Positions 1 through 9,234 of a stretch of 64,000 nucleotides of DNA are shown in pieces. Origin of the DNA: Halopseudomonas pelagia (GTDB lineage: Bacteria; Pseudomonadota; Gammaproteobacteria; Pseudomonadales; Pseudomonadaceae); assembly GCF_009497895.1 (NCBI RefSeq), contig NZ_CP033116.1, positions 1,798,001-1,862,000 of the forward strand, read 5' to 3'. The translations under genes were made by a program, and so were the position numbers. Positions within the stretch are counted from its first letter, which is position 1. Every line of letters begins with the position of its first letter. A model generated the notes under the pieces. That model saw nothing but the letters and a program-made list of their open reading frames with translations, was not told where the DNA came from and ran no database searches.

Positions 1-2
1 GC

Positions 3-707
3 GAGCACGAGTGGGACAATGCCATCGTCGTGGGTACCAAGCTGGTTCAGGAGCGCTCAGCGTTTGCCGTGACACTGGCACACTACCATTGCGAGCGGGC
101 ACTGGTTTTGCTTCAGGATAACAACCAGTCCGCCGCGCGAAAGCATCTTGGCCAGGCGCTCGATACCGACAGTGGTTGCATAAGGGCAATGTTGATGCTG
201 GCTGAGCTGGATCTGGATCAAGGGCAGCCGCAAGCGGCACAACGCTGGCTGAACCGTCTGGCGGAGAAAGACGCTGATTTTGTGCCCCAAGCCTTGCCGC
301 TGATACGTCGCTGCGCTGATAATGGCGCCCTCGACATGGTGCAGTATCTGGATCGGGTGATAGCCAGTAGCGCGCAACCGCAGGTGCAAAGCGTGTTGGC
401 CCGAGCCGATCAGCTCAAGTCCCAGGCCAGCTTGCATGAAGTTAGTCATTTCGTGCTGGCCCATATTCAACAACAACCTTCCCTTCGGGGATTGCTCTAT
501 CTGATTGACCTGCACCTGGATCATGTTGAGGCCAAAGGCCGTGACAATTTGTTGATCCTGCGGGGCATCGTCGAGGCGCTGGTCGTAGACAAGCTCCCGT
601 ACCGTTGCGCTTCCTGTGGTTTTTTGGCCAAGAAGCTGCACTGGCAATGCCCCACCTGCCACGGTTGGTCAACCATCAGACCCCTCAAGGGGCGTGAGGC
701 TGCGTAA
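3..707 (+). CDS. lapB: LapB (YciM) lipopolysaccharide assembly protein, 3' part
   Basis: The reading frame is open from the left edge, so the start lies outside the window; 234 residues remain of a protein that is about 390 residues in E. coli. The visible part holds helical TPR-like repeats and ends in a rubredoxin-like metal site with two CxxC pairs (CASCG, then CPTC about 14 residues later), the family's hallmark. LapB sits on the inner membrane and tunes LPS synthesis through FtsH-dependent turnover of LpxC (family knowledge). pyrF follows 38 bp downstream on the same strand, the usual order in Pseudomonas. Confidence 0.9.
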   Translation, partial: EHEWDNAIVVGTKLVQERSAFAVTLAHYHCERALVLLQDNNQSAARKHLGQALDTDSGCIRAMLMLAELDLDQGQPQAAQRWLNRLAEKDADFVPQALPLIRRCADNGALDMVQYLDRVIASSAQPQVQSVLARADQLKSQASLHEVSHFVLAHIQQQPSLRGLLYLIDLHLDHVEAKGRDNLLILRGIVEALVVDKLPYRCASCGFLAKKLHWQCPTCHGWSTIRPLKGREAA

Positions 708-745
708 GACAGTCATCATGGACGTTCTTCAACAGGATTAAATGC

Positions 746-1453
746 ATGCCCTGCCATACCCCCGTTATCGTTGCTCTGGATTTCCCTGATATGTCTGCCG
801 CCGTATCCCTGGCTGAGCAGCTTGACCCTGCACAGTGCCGCCTCAAGGTAGGCAAGGAGCTGTTCACCAGCAGCGGCCCTGCGGTGATCGAGAAATTGCA
901 CAAGTTGGGCTTTGAAGTCTTTCTCGACCTCAAATTCCATGACATCCCGAATACGACTGCTGGCGCGGTGTTAGCTGCCGCAGAATTGGGCGTGTGGATG
1001 GTCAATGTGCATGCCGGTGGCGGGCGGCGAATGATGGAAGCCTGCCGCGAGGCGCTGGATGGCCGTCGTGGTCACCGCCCGCTGTTGACCGCAGTCACGG
1101 TTCTAACCAGTCTTGAGCAGGAGGATCTGCTGGAAGTCGGAGTGGACATCGAACCCATGGTACAGGTGCAGCGGCTAGCGCGGCTTACTCAGGAGTGTGG
1201 GTTGGATGGGGTGGTCTGCTCCGCTCGCGAAGCCAAGGCGCTGCGCAATGCCTTAGGTAATGATCTGCTGTTGGTTACTCCAGGGATCAGACCCGTTGAC
1301 GCCGTTGCCGATGACCAGCGGCGGATAGTGACGCCGCTGCAGGCTATTGAAAATGGCAGCAGTTACCTGGTGATCGGGCGCCCCATCACCAAGGCACATG
1401 ATCCGGCACAAGCGCTGGCCGACATCGTCGCCGAACTATCAGTTAGCGTCTGA
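746..1453 (+). CDS. pyrF: Orotidine 5'-phosphate decarboxylase
   Basis: Decarboxylates OMP to UMP, the last step of de novo pyrimidine synthesis, in the cytosol. The 235-residue length is normal. Visible motifs are KVGKEL near the N-terminus, the catalytic [10 protein letters not shown] segment (Lys-Asp network), TPGIRP and the GRPI phosphate-binding end. An AGGA-like ribosome site lies about 9 bp before the ATG. It follows lapB and converges on the alcohol dehydrogenase gene, with only 4 bp between the two stop codons. Confidence 0.97.
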   Translation: MPCHTPVIVALDFPDMSAAVSLAEQLDPAQCRLKVGKELFTSSGPAVIEKLHKLGFEVFLDLKFHDIPNTTAGAVLAAAELGVWMVNVHAGGGRRMMEACREALDGRRGHRPLLTAVTVLTSLEQEDLLEVGVDIEPMVQVQRLARLTQECGLDGVVCSAREAKALRNALGNDLLLVTPGIRPVDAVADDQRRIVTPLQAIENGSSYLVIGRPITKAHDPAQALADIVAELSVSV

Positions 1454-1457
1454 TCAG

Positions 1458-2513
1458 TCAGGGCGTGATGGCGACCTTGAGGACGCCATCACGCTGGTGA
1501 CTGAACAGATCATAGGCTTCGACGATGTCTGCCAGTTTGAACCTGTGCGTGACCATGGCCGTCAGATCGACGCGGCCAGATGCAACTACTTCCATCAGCC
1601 GGCGCATCCGCTCCTTGCCGCCGGGACACAGGGTGGTGATGATCTTGTGATCGCCCAGGCCGGCCGCTATCGCATCCAGCGGCATTGACAGCTTGCCCGA
1701 GTAAACCCCCAGACTCGACAGCGTACCGCCAGGTTTCAGGGCTCGCAGGCAGGATTCGAAGGTCTGCTGAGTGCCCAGCGCCTCAATGGCCACATCCACT
1801 CCCTTGCCTGCAGTGATCGCCATGATCTGCTCCAGTGGGTCCTGGGTTTTGTAGTTGATGGTTATGTCGGCGCCCAGGCGTTTGGCAATCTCCAACCGTT
1901 CGGCAACGCCATCGACGACAATGATTCGCGTGGCGCCCATCAGCTTCGCCCCAGCGGTAGCGCACAGGCCGATCGGCCCCTGGGCGAAGATCACTACGGT
2001 ATCGCCAATCCGAATACCGCCACTCTCGGCACCACCAAACCCCGTGCTCATGATATCCGGGCACATCAATACCTGTTCGTCACTGAGACTGTCCGGTACT
2101 GGCGTCAAATTGGCCTGGGCGTTGGGTATCAATACGTACTCGGCCTGGCAACCGTCAATGGTGTTGCCGAGTTGCCAGCCGCCCATCGCCTTGCCACCGC
2201 ATTGGCTGGTAATGCCGTCGAGGCAGGGATGGCATTGGCCGCAGGGAGTGATGGCGCCGGCGATTACCCGCTGACCGACCTGATAACCCTGCACCGCATT
2301 GCCGAGTTTTGCGATCACGCCGACGGGTTCATGGCCGATGATCAAACCGGGTTGGACCGGATATTCGCCCTTGAGGATATGCACGTCTGTACCACAAATG
2401 GTGGTAGTGGTGACGCGCAGCACTGCATCTGTAGGCCCGGGCTCGGGTATCGGGCGCTGTTGAATCTCGATCCGGCCAGGGGACAGCCAGACGGCTGCCT
2501 GCATAGTGATCAT
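1458..2513 (-). CDS. Zinc-dependent alcohol dehydrogenase (MDR superfamily)
   Basis: A 351-residue medium-chain dehydrogenase/reductase. The N-terminal GroES-like fold has catalytic zinc ligands in CGTDVH (about residue 40) and GHE (about 60), then a four-cysteine structural zinc loop (CGQCHPC...C) and a PDIMSTGF segment. The Rossmann part contains FAQGPIGL and VVDG. The CPGGKERMRRLM segment near the C-terminus resembles secondary-alcohol (isopropanol-type) dehydrogenases, so oxidation of a small secondary alcohol or reduction of a ketone is likely, but the substrate is not determined. A GGAGG ribosome site just upstream supports this ATG. Confidence 0.85.
   Translation of the reverse strand: MITMQAAVWLSPGRIEIQQRPIPEPGPTDAVLRVTTTTICGTDVHILKGEYPVQPGLIIGHEPVGVIAKLGNAVQGYQVGQRVIAGAITPCGQCHPCLDGITSQCGGKAMGGWQLGNTIDGCQAEYVLIPNAQANLTPVPDSLSDEQVLMCPDIMSTGFGGAESGGIRIGDTVVIFAQGPIGLCATAGAKLMGATRIIVVDGVAERLEIAKRLGADITINYKTQDPLEQIMAITAGKGVDVAIEALGTQQTFESCLRALKPGGTLSSLGVYSGKLSMPLDAIAAGLGDHKIITTLCPGGKERMRRLMEVVASGRVDLTAMVTHRFKLADIVEAYDLFSHQRDGVLKVAITP
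1463..1494. terminator. Perfect 11-bp inverted repeat at the pyrF/adh convergence
   Basis: GCGTGATGGCG (1463-1473) and CGCCATCACGC (1484-1494) form a perfect 11-bp stem with a 10-nt loop. It begins 10 bp after the pyrF stop and lies inside the last codons of the convergent dehydrogenase gene. There is no T-tract, so it may be a structural roadblock or attenuating hairpin rather than a classical terminator. Confidence 0.4.
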
Positions 2514-2587
2514 GGAGCCTCCAGAGTGCGGTAGACGTTATGTCTCCACTACTCTAACGGCTTGCCCGGCGCAGCTATTGATCTGGA

Positions 2588-3466
2588 TCAAGCGGAAGTG
2601 GATGGCCGCTCGCACTGCATCTGCTGCAGGTCCTGATCCAGTGTGGCGAACTGCTCGCGCATTCGCGTCAGCTGCTTGTCACTGGCCAGATTAATCACGT
2701 CGGCGAGCATGGCTGCACCTCTGCGGCTATTGATCTCGGTCTGCTCCTTGAACTCTGTCGTCCAGTAGCGCTCGCGCTCGATCAACAGATCAGTGATTTG
2801 CGCAGTAAAACCTGGATCCGAACGCGACCGAAGTGTCGCAAGCAGTTGTTGCTGCCAGTGCTGGCGGTTGTCCAGCCAGAGTCGGTTCTGGCCTTCCATC
2901 TCAACCGACCAGCTCTCGATACGCTGGCGTTGGCTCTCATTGAGGCGGCCGAGCCATCGTCGCAGGCGCTTTTCAAGGCGCTCGCTGCGTTCCTCGGCTT
3001 GCGTAGTCGAGTCGGGAGCTACAAATTTGTCGTGCATTTCCTGATGCTGCTCAGCCAGGTTGGCTTCTAGTGCTGCGATCTGCGAGTCGTCCAGTTGCTG
3101 GAACAGTTCCGCCATTGTCGGGGCTATCTCGAGCAATACTCGGTCCACAGCCGGTTCAAACTGCGGGATTTGATCGATTAACGAGCTGGCTTGAAGATCA
3201 TCAAGTGCCAGGGTGGTTTGCAAGTTGGCCAGCAACGATCTGTAGTCGGGGATTTCAATACTGCAATGCCAGTCCAGATGCTCATCAACGCGCGTAGACA
3301 GCCAATTTTTTTGCGTGCTGGTCAAGGGGATGTAGTCGCCGGTCTTCCAACTTATCAGCCAGTTCAAATTGCTATAGGCCAGGCGAGTAGAGCTGCAGGA
3401 GGTCAGCGCGCAAAGGCACAAGAACAGAACAAGGGGGCGTAAGCGAACCGATCGTAATAGGGGCAT
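2588..3466 (-). CDS. DUF6279-type lipoprotein
   Basis: I chose the internal ATG at 3466 because it puts a classical lipoprotein signal at the N-terminus: basic MPLLRSVRLR, a hydrophobic stretch, then lipobox LTSC. This predicts a mature lipoprotein of about 270 residues. The rest is Glu/Gln/Arg-rich and helical, with a conserved WxxxW-type segment after the lipobox (LNWLISWKTGD). It fits the DUF6279 family of Pseudomonas lipoproteins, whose function is unknown. It lies 74 bp downstream of nothing on its own strand except the cigR-like gene at 3616-4044. Confidence 0.7.
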   Translation of the reverse strand: MPLLRSVRLRPLVLFLCLCALTSCSSTRLAYSNLNWLISWKTGDYIPLTSTQKNWLSTRVDEHLDWHCSIEIPDYRSLLANLQTTLALDDLQASSLIDQIPQFEPAVDRVLLEIAPTMAELFQQLDDSQIAALEANLAEQHQEMHDKFVAPDSTTQAEERSERLEKRLRRWLGRLNESQRQRIESWSVEMEGQNRLWLDNRQHWQQQLLATLRSRSDPGFTAQITDLLIERERYWTTEFKEQTEINSRRGAAMLADVINLASDKQLTRMREQFATLDQDLQQMQCERPSTSA

Positions 3467-3615
3467 GCCGTCCAATCCGGTATTTTTAGTCGCGCAGTCG
3501 CGTGCGAGATGACTATTGTCGGAGAGTAATACTATTTGCGCCGCGTTGGCCGACAAAAACATGTCATGAGGTGTCGGAGCTGCCAGGCGAACTGGTAAAG
3601 CAGCTCCGTATACGT

Positions 3616-4044
3616 CTAATTCAGCACATTGAGCAAAATGCTTTCGATAATGCCCGTTGCTGTTGATACCAAGACGGCATCGGTACCGACCTGGCGCCAG
3701 TCGTAACCGGGATAATGCGGGAGGCGTGATTCCAGTCGACCATCAAAGCGCTTCGCAATGCCGGGGGGCAGGGGTTTACCTCTGGCCAAATTCTTGCGTA
3801 TGCCCGGTGGTAGTGGTTTTGCCGGTTCCAGATAGCTGCGTTGATCCCTGAATATGCTCCGTACGACGGCTTCTTCGATGGTTATCGAGTGTTTGTCCTG
3901 TTGATGACTTGAATGATGATGATCCTGCTTTTTATCCTTTTTCCCCTTGTCATGGGGAGGTTGGGCGAGGGCGCTGGCAGAGGCAAGGGTCAGCGCTAAC
4001 GTGATGGCAGAAAGGGGGATGAAGGTGCGTGTAAACAGTGTCAT
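3616..4044 (-). CDS. CigR/RcnB-like exported protein
   Basis: The ATG at 4044 has an AGGAG site 9 bp upstream. The product (142 residues) has a signal peptide ending near ASALAQ, a Lys/His-rich linker that could bind metal, a repeated KPLPPGI motif (twice) and a conserved LPHYPGYDW segment before a hydrophobic C-terminus with a glycine. This pattern is that of the CigR anti-virulence-regulator / RcnB-like periplasmic family. Salmonella CigR restrains a virulence regulator, but in environmental pseudomonads the role is unknown. Confidence 0.75.
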   Translation of the reverse strand: MTLFTRTFIPLSAITLALTLASASALAQPPHDKGKKDKKQDHHHSSHQQDKHSITIEEAVVRSIFRDQRSYLEPAKPLPPGIRKNLARGKPLPPGIAKRFDGRLESRLPHYPGYDWRQVGTDAVLVSTATGIIESILLNVLN

Positions 4045-4103
4045 TGTTGTTTCTCCTTTGCTCAATTAGAGCACAATCCAGCCAAGGAGGTTCACTGAGC
4101 GCA

Positions 4104-5303
4104 TTAATGACGCAGATCCGCTACTTTCAGCATGCAGATAAAGCTGGCTAACAGCGCAGCAGCACCGAACCACAGGCTCGCCTGCAGACTGATGCCGTAG
4201 TCAAACCCCAGCCTCACCAGCCACGGGCCGATCAACTGGGTCCCACCGTACAGCGCTATTAGCGCCGCGGAGAGCCTGGGGCCCTGTGTAGGTTGGAGAC
4301 TGCGCGCCAGGCGCTGGGTCAGCAGCACTGCACCGAGAAAGCTGCCCCCAACCAGCAGACTGCAAAGCATGATCCCCCACTGCGCGGGCAGCAGTATTGC
4401 TGCGAGCACGCCAAACAGTTGCAGCGCATAGTTAACGATGAGCACATTGCGATCACCAAACTGACTGCCGAGCCGGTTCCATAACCAGGTCGAGGGCAGG
4501 GCGGCCAGGGCGACAATCAGCCAACTTTGGCTGACCATCGGCGAACTGGCGCCTAACTGCAAGCTCGCGAGCATGGGCAAAAAGGTCATCGGCAGGATGT
4601 AACCCAACCCAGCTCCCGCATAGGCATAGAACAGTGGCTGACTGTGCCGATCAAACAGGCTCTGCCGCCCAGCTGGTGTGCCTTTAGGCAGTGTAAGCGA
4701 CGGCGAGATCGAAATTCTGCTCAACGTCAGCCAGCTCCACCAACCCAATGGGATGCTGAGCAGGGCCGCAGGCCACCAGCGCGCCGCCCCGGCCAGCAGC
4801 TCATCACTGAGGCTAACCAGCGCACTGGAGAGCAGCAGCCCCAACCCGACGCCCAGATAAATCAGCCCGCTGGCCCGAATGCGTCCTTCGCCAGCGAGCC
4901 ATTCAAGCACCAATGCTGGCACCAATACGAAAACGATGCCGTTGCTGATACCGTTACCCAAACGCAGGGTACTGATCCAGAGCAGAGATTCGGTTTGCGT
5001 CAGGCATAGCAGGGTGAGGCAGTGCAGCGCCAATGCCCAGGGGGTAACACGGCGAATACCGGACGGGGTTGCCCAGCGAATCGCCAGTAGGGCGCCGAGC
5101 AGATAGCCCAGATAATTCCAGCTGGCGATATCCGCAGCCTGACTGAGCAGAAGCTGGCCATCGGCGACTAGCCGCGGCATCAACGGCGTGTATACGAAGC
5201 GCCCGAGCCCGTGCACCACCAGTAACAGAAGGGCGCCTGCCGAAACGACTTTGGTGATGCTAAGAGGCTGAGATGACAAATTCTGCTCCTGAGTTGTCGT
5301 CAT
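4104..5303 (-). CDS. YbfB/YjiJ-family MFS transporter
   Basis: A 399-residue inner-membrane protein with about 12 hydrophobic segments. The N-terminal motif GLGRFVYTPLMP followed by NYLGYLLGAL is characteristic of the YbfB/YjiJ branch of the major facilitator superfamily, whose substrates are mostly unknown. The gene ends 59 bp before the cigR-like gene on the same strand and diverges from another MFS gene across about 340 bp. Confidence 0.8.
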   Translation of the reverse strand: MTTTQEQNLSSQPLSITKVVSAGALLLLVVHGLGRFVYTPLMPRLVADGQLLLSQAADIASWNYLGYLLGALLAIRWATPSGIRRVTPWALALHCLTLLCLTQTESLLWISTLRLGNGISNGIVFVLVPALVLEWLAGEGRIRASGLIYLGVGLGLLLSSALVSLSDELLAGAARWWPAALLSIPLGWWSWLTLSRISISPSLTLPKGTPAGRQSLFDRHSQPLFYAYAGAGLGYILPMTFLPMLASLQLGASSPMVSQSWLIVALAALPSTWLWNRLGSQFGDRNVLIVNYALQLFGVLAAILLPAQWGIMLCSLLVGGSFLGAVLLTQRLARSLQPTQGPRLSAALIALYGGTQLIGPWLVRLGFDYGISLQASLWFGAAALLASFICMLKVADLRH

Positions 5304-5644
5304 CTTACCGGGCTTGGTGGCGCGCTTCCATTGCTCCTGAAAGCACCATAAGGGAGCTGAATAAGTTTAATCCCTTCTGCAAATAACGTTCGAAAGCCTT
5401 GTGGTTGGTGCTTCTGCGAGCAACGATGCGGTGCGTGGTGATCCATCTAAGCCGGGCGTTACAGTGGTGCCCTAAGTGCATGGTTGTAATGGTTGCAGGC
5501 TGGCATAGAATCAGCTGAGCAAAACCCGCCAGTGTTGCGCAAACGCCACATAACTGCCGTTTGCTCGGTCACTGCGAGCGAGCCGATAACAATAAAAGCG
5601 CCAGATTCGGTTTCCGAACTGGGCGATTCTCTGCAGGGGTGAAT
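5304..5644. other. Divergent intergenic region between two MFS genes
   Basis: 341 bp separate the starts of the two divergent transporter genes. I saw no credible coding sequence, RNA gene or strong hairpin here; it presumably holds both promoters. Confidence 0.5.
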
Positions 5645-7081
5645 ATGAGCCAGTCCGGTATTCTCAAACGTTCCACCATCCTCATTCACGGCTCGGTCGG
5701 CATGCCGCTGGCGATCATCGGTTACCCGCTGGTGGTCTATCTACCGCCATTCTATGCGCAGGAAGTCGGGCTGAACATGGCGCTGATGGCGCTAGTGCTG
5801 GTATTTGCCCGAATGACCGATGTCATTACTGACCCGCTAATCGGCACGCTGAGTGACCGCTGGCAGACCCGCATCGGCCGCCGTAAGCCCTGGCTGATCA
5901 TGGGTGTGCCTTTGATGTTAATCGGCACCATCATGATCTTCATGCCGCCTGACGGTGTCGGGCTCGGTCATCTGTTGCTCTGGACCGTGATTATGTACCT
6001 TGGCTGGACCATGGTGACCTTGCCCTACGGCGCCTGGGGTGCAGAACTTTCGCCGCTGTACCACCAACGCAGCCGTGTAACCGCCTCGCGCGAAGGCTTT
6101 GTATTGATCGGTCTGTTCCTCGCGGCATTGGCGCCAGCCATTGTGCAGTCCATGGGCGCGCGCTTCCAGGCTGGAGATACCGACGGCTTCTGGATGAATG
6201 CGGTGGTCTGGGCCGTTGGCACCGATGGCCAGTTGGGCACGGGTTACGGTCCGATCCTGGCAGGGATGGCGTGGCTACTGCTGATCCTTCTGCCGCTGAC
6301 GGTTCTGCTGGTGGTTACCAAGGTCAAGGAAGCCCCTCCGCAATCGGTACAGCGTACCGATTGGAAAAAGGGTATGCGGGTGCTGAAAAATAATGGCCCG
6401 TTCAAACGCATGATGCTGATGCTGTTGATCGTGGTGACCGGCGAATCCTTCCGTAACGCACTTTCCGTGTTCTTTATGCAGCATATTATTCAGATACAGG
6501 CGCAGATCGGTCTGATGTACCTGTTGTACTTTGGCGTGGGCATTCTCGGGATTCCGTTCTGGCTGATCCTCGGTAAGCGGATTGGCAAGCACAAAGCCTT
6601 CTGCGTTGCGGTAGGTGTTTCCAGTGCCAGCATTCTGGGGATGTTCTTTCTGAGCGCCGGTCAACTGCTGCCGTTCGCGATCATGTTCGCACTCAAAGGC
6701 TTCTGTTTTGCCGCCTTCCAGTTCCTGCCGCTGTCCATGCTTGCTGATATCGTCGATCTGGATACCGCACGCAGCAAAGAGCATCGCACTGGCCTGTTCT
6801 TCGCTATGTCCGGTATGGCGCAGAAATTCGCCATGGCGATCGGCCTGGGGCTGTCACTCGGCCTGCTGGCGCTGGTCGGCTTTGACGCTACCGCGACCAC
6901 GCATTCGGACACCCAGTTGATGGCATTGCGGCTGCTCTACATCATCGGCCCGGTCATGCTCTATATGGCTGCGTTTGCGGTGGCCTGGAAATATCCGCTG
7001 ACCGCAGACCGTCAGGAGCGCATCCATCAATGGGTAGTGCGCCGTAACGCGCGGCTGCAGCTTGAGCCTCAGCAGCCTTGA
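5645..7081 (+). CDS. MFS transporter of the GPH (sugar/cation symporter) type
   Basis: 478 residues from the ATG at 5645; the upstream in-frame extension has no ribosome site. About 12 membrane segments. DVITDPLIGTLSDR followed by GRRKPW is the signature of the glycoside-pentoside-hexuronide:cation symporter branch (MFS_2), and PYGAWGAEL is the next conserved block. It probably imports a sugar or related solute with a cation, but no sugar catabolic genes adjoin it, so the substrate is open. Confidence 0.85.
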   Translation: MSQSGILKRSTILIHGSVGMPLAIIGYPLVVYLPPFYAQEVGLNMALMALVLVFARMTDVITDPLIGTLSDRWQTRIGRRKPWLIMGVPLMLIGTIMIFMPPDGVGLGHLLLWTVIMYLGWTMVTLPYGAWGAELSPLYHQRSRVTASREGFVLIGLFLAALAPAIVQSMGARFQAGDTDGFWMNAVVWAVGTDGQLGTGYGPILAGMAWLLLILLPLTVLLVVTKVKEAPPQSVQRTDWKKGMRVLKNNGPFKRMMLMLLIVVTGESFRNALSVFFMQHIIQIQAQIGLMYLLYFGVGILGIPFWLILGKRIGKHKAFCVAVGVSSASILGMFFLSAGQLLPFAIMFALKGFCFAAFQFLPLSMLADIVDLDTARSKEHRTGLFFAMSGMAQKFAMAIGLGLSLGLLALVGFDATATTHSDTQLMALRLLYIIGPVMLYMAAFAVAWKYPLTADRQERIHQWVVRRNARLQLEPQQP

Positions 7082-7086
7082 AAGCA

Positions 7087-7107
7087 GCCGCCCCGGCAAG
7101 GGGCGGC
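7087..7107. terminator. GC-rich hairpin after the GPH transporter gene
   Basis: GCCGCCCC and GGGGCGGC form a perfect 8-bp stem around a 5-nt loop, starting 6 bp after the stop codon. There is no T-run, so it is a likely but not classical intrinsic terminator. Confidence 0.5.
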
Positions 7108-7201
7108 CAGCTGATTGAGAACCCGTCGCTATCTCCATGTGCCTTTGTACCGCTATGCTGTCATCTCAGCTAAATAGCCGTTTAAAAGGAATGACTGGCA
7201 C

Positions 7202-8173
7202 ATGTCATTGAGCTTGCAACAACGCGATCAGCTTCTGAGTTGGGCTGAACGGGGTTATCTGAAAGGCCCGCAGCTTCAAGCCTGCGCTACACCGGCCCAG
7301 CTTGTTCCGCAGGCAAGTCAATGGCAGTGGCTTCTGGATAGGCTACTGGCAGGTGCCGGGGTGTTGTTGGTGAGCGTCGGCGTGGTATTTTTCTTCGCCT
7401 GGAATTGGGATGCATTTCCGCGCTTTGCCAAATTCTCGGTGGCCGCTGGCGTGCTTAGCGGCTTTACCGCCCTCGCGCTGTTCAGTCATTACCGCTCTGT
7501 GCTGCAGCAAGCTGCATTGCTGGGTTGTTGTATTGCCACGGGCGCCTTCTTGGCATTGATTGGGCAGACCTACCAGACCGGCGCCGATATCTGGCAGTTG
7601 TTTGCCGCATGGGCATTACTGATGGTGCCCTGGGTAATGCTGTCACGCTCTACCGCCTGCTGGGCGCTGTGCTGGGCAGTGGCAAATCTCGCGCTGCTGC
7701 GCTTCTTCAGTGCCTCGATGTGGTTCGGCCTGTTCGCAGGCTTCAGTGGTCACGACGCACTGCTGATTATCGCGCTGGCAAACCTTGCTGTTTTGGCGCT
7801 ATTCGAGATCTTCGGCGCTAAACTGCTTGGCCATAGGGGCAGGGCGCTGCACCGTCTTTGCGCGCTGGCGGGGCTCAGCGCGTTGTTGGTCGGCGCGATG
7901 ATTAGCTGGTGGCAGGAGGCTTTCCTACCGCTGTTGATCGGGTTCGCTGCTGCTAGCTTGCTGGGTGTGCCCTTGTACCGCTGGTGGCGGCTGGACTTGC
8001 CGATCCTTGCGCTCCTGTTGTTCGGGCTTATTGCTCTGGTCACCGGTGGGTTGATCAAGCTACTAATGGAGCATGAGGGATTCTTTGCCTTCAATGCGAT
8101 CGGCTTGTTTGTCGTGGTGAGTAGCGCCTTGGCCTCGCTCTGGCTGCACCGCATCTACCGGGGAACCCGCTGA
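7202..8173 (+). CDS. DUF2157 membrane protein
   Basis: 323 residues. The first 50 are soluble and helical; the remainder forms many membrane spans starting with AGAGVLLVSVGVVFFFAWNW, the recognisable DUF2157 block. It overlaps the next gene by one base and is the first member of a conserved three-gene set (DUF2157, DUF4401, GDYXXLXY protein) found in many Proteobacteria. No molecular function is established for the set. Confidence 0.85.
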   Translation: MSLSLQQRDQLLSWAERGYLKGPQLQACATPAQLVPQASQWQWLLDRLLAGAGVLLVSVGVVFFFAWNWDAFPRFAKFSVAAGVLSGFTALALFSHYRSVLQQAALLGCCIATGAFLALIGQTYQTGADIWQLFAAWALLMVPWVMLSRSTACWALCWAVANLALLRFFSASMWFGLFAGFSGHDALLIIALANLAVLALFEIFGAKLLGHRGRALHRLCALAGLSALLVGAMISWWQEAFLPLLIGFAAASLLGVPLYRWWRLDLPILALLLFGLIALVTGGLIKLLMEHEGFFAFNAIGLFVVVSSALASLWLHRIYRGTR

Positions 8174-9234
8174 TGAACAAGGGCGAAGTGCAAAGCTTGC
8201 TGGACCAGATCCAGCAGCCTGCCGGGCTAAGCCAGGAACAACGCGAGGGCTTGTCGGCAGGGGTGGATTCACCTTGGTGGCTATCGGTCCTGCTGGGACT
8301 GGCCGCCTGGGTTTCTTCCTTGTTTCTAATCGGCTCGCTGGTTGGACCTTCCGTATTGCTGCTGGATGGCCCGGCGGGTATGGGGCTGGCCGGTATGCTA
8401 ATGCTGTGCGCCGGGTTGTGGCTGTTTGGTCGGCCTGGGGTGTTTCCTGAGCAGATGGGCTTGGCTTTTGCCCTTGGCGGTCAAGGACTGTTGGTGTATG
8501 TGCTGGCCGATGCCATGGCTGCAAGCGATGAATTGCGTACGGCGGCTATTGTCTGCCTGCCTTTGTCGGCCGGGTTGCTGCTCGCGCCGGGATCGATACT
8601 GTTTCGGCGCCTTTGTGCTCTGCTGGTCTTCGCCAGTATTGCGGTGCTGCTGGGCAGCGGCCCGGGTCTGACGCTTTACGGATTATTGCTGGCCTGCATG
8701 GCGATCGTCTCCTGGTTGCTGCGCTCATCCTGGGTGAGTGCCCGCTACGCATTGCATCTGCGGGCGCTAACCGACGCCGCCACGCTCATGGCGTTATTAC
8801 TGGCGCTATATGGTCATCAAGGCCTGCTCGACGTCATGTCGCAGCATACGTCTGCGATTACGGCCCCAGCCGGGGTATGGCTGTTGATTCATCTCGGGCC
8901 TGGCTTATTACTATTATTGACCCTGGGGTGGCTGCTGCGCAGCGAGTTGGTCAGAACGCGTATTGCCGTTTTGCTCGCCGCCGGGCTTTTGCTGCTACTG
9001 ACCTATCAGGCGCCGGGTCTGTTGATAAGTTGCGCGCTCGGGCTGGCGGTTTATCATGCCGGTAGCCGCAGCTGGAGTGTGCTGGTGCCGGCTTTTGCCT
9101 TGTTCTACCTGGCCGAGTTCTATTACAGCCTGCACATTTCGCTGCTGCACAAATCGCTGCTGCTCTGCGCTAGTGGTTTGTCGCTGCTGGCGATCAGGCA
9201 GGGGTTGAAGAGCCTGTTGTGGAGGCCGCTATGA
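8173..9234 (+). CDS. DUF4401 membrane protein
   Basis: 353 residues, mostly membrane spans, after a short soluble N-terminus (NKGEVQSLLDQI...). The first span begins WWLSVLLGLAAWVSSLFL, the DUF4401 signature region. Its start overlaps the DUF2157 stop, and its stop overlaps the start of the GDYXXLXY gene (ATGA), so the three are almost certainly translated from one message and may form one inner-membrane complex. Confidence 0.85.
   Translation: MNKGEVQSLLDQIQQPAGLSQEQREGLSAGVDSPWWLSVLLGLAAWVSSLFLIGSLVGPSVLLLDGPAGMGLAGMLMLCAGLWLFGRPGVFPEQMGLAFALGGQGLLVYVLADAMAASDELRTAAIVCLPLSAGLLLAPGSILFRRLCALLVFASIAVLLGSGPGLTLYGLLLACMAIVSWLLRSSWVSARYALHLRALTDAATLMALLLALYGHQGLLDVMSQHTSAITAPAGVWLLIHLGPGLLLLLTLGWLLRSELVRTRIAVLLAAGLLLLLTYQAPGLLISCALGLAVYHAGSRSWSVLVPAFALFYLAEFYYSLHISLLHKSLLLCASGLSLLAIRQGLKSLLWRPL

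Noticed and set aside
57..662. Long minus-strand frame opposite lapB and similar frames opposite other genes
   Set aside because: These are antisense shadows of GC-rich coding sequence; the sense frames have clear family motifs.
5459..5689. Short frames between the two MFS genes
   Set aside because: No ribosome sites or recognisable motifs; the space is better explained as a divergent promoter region.
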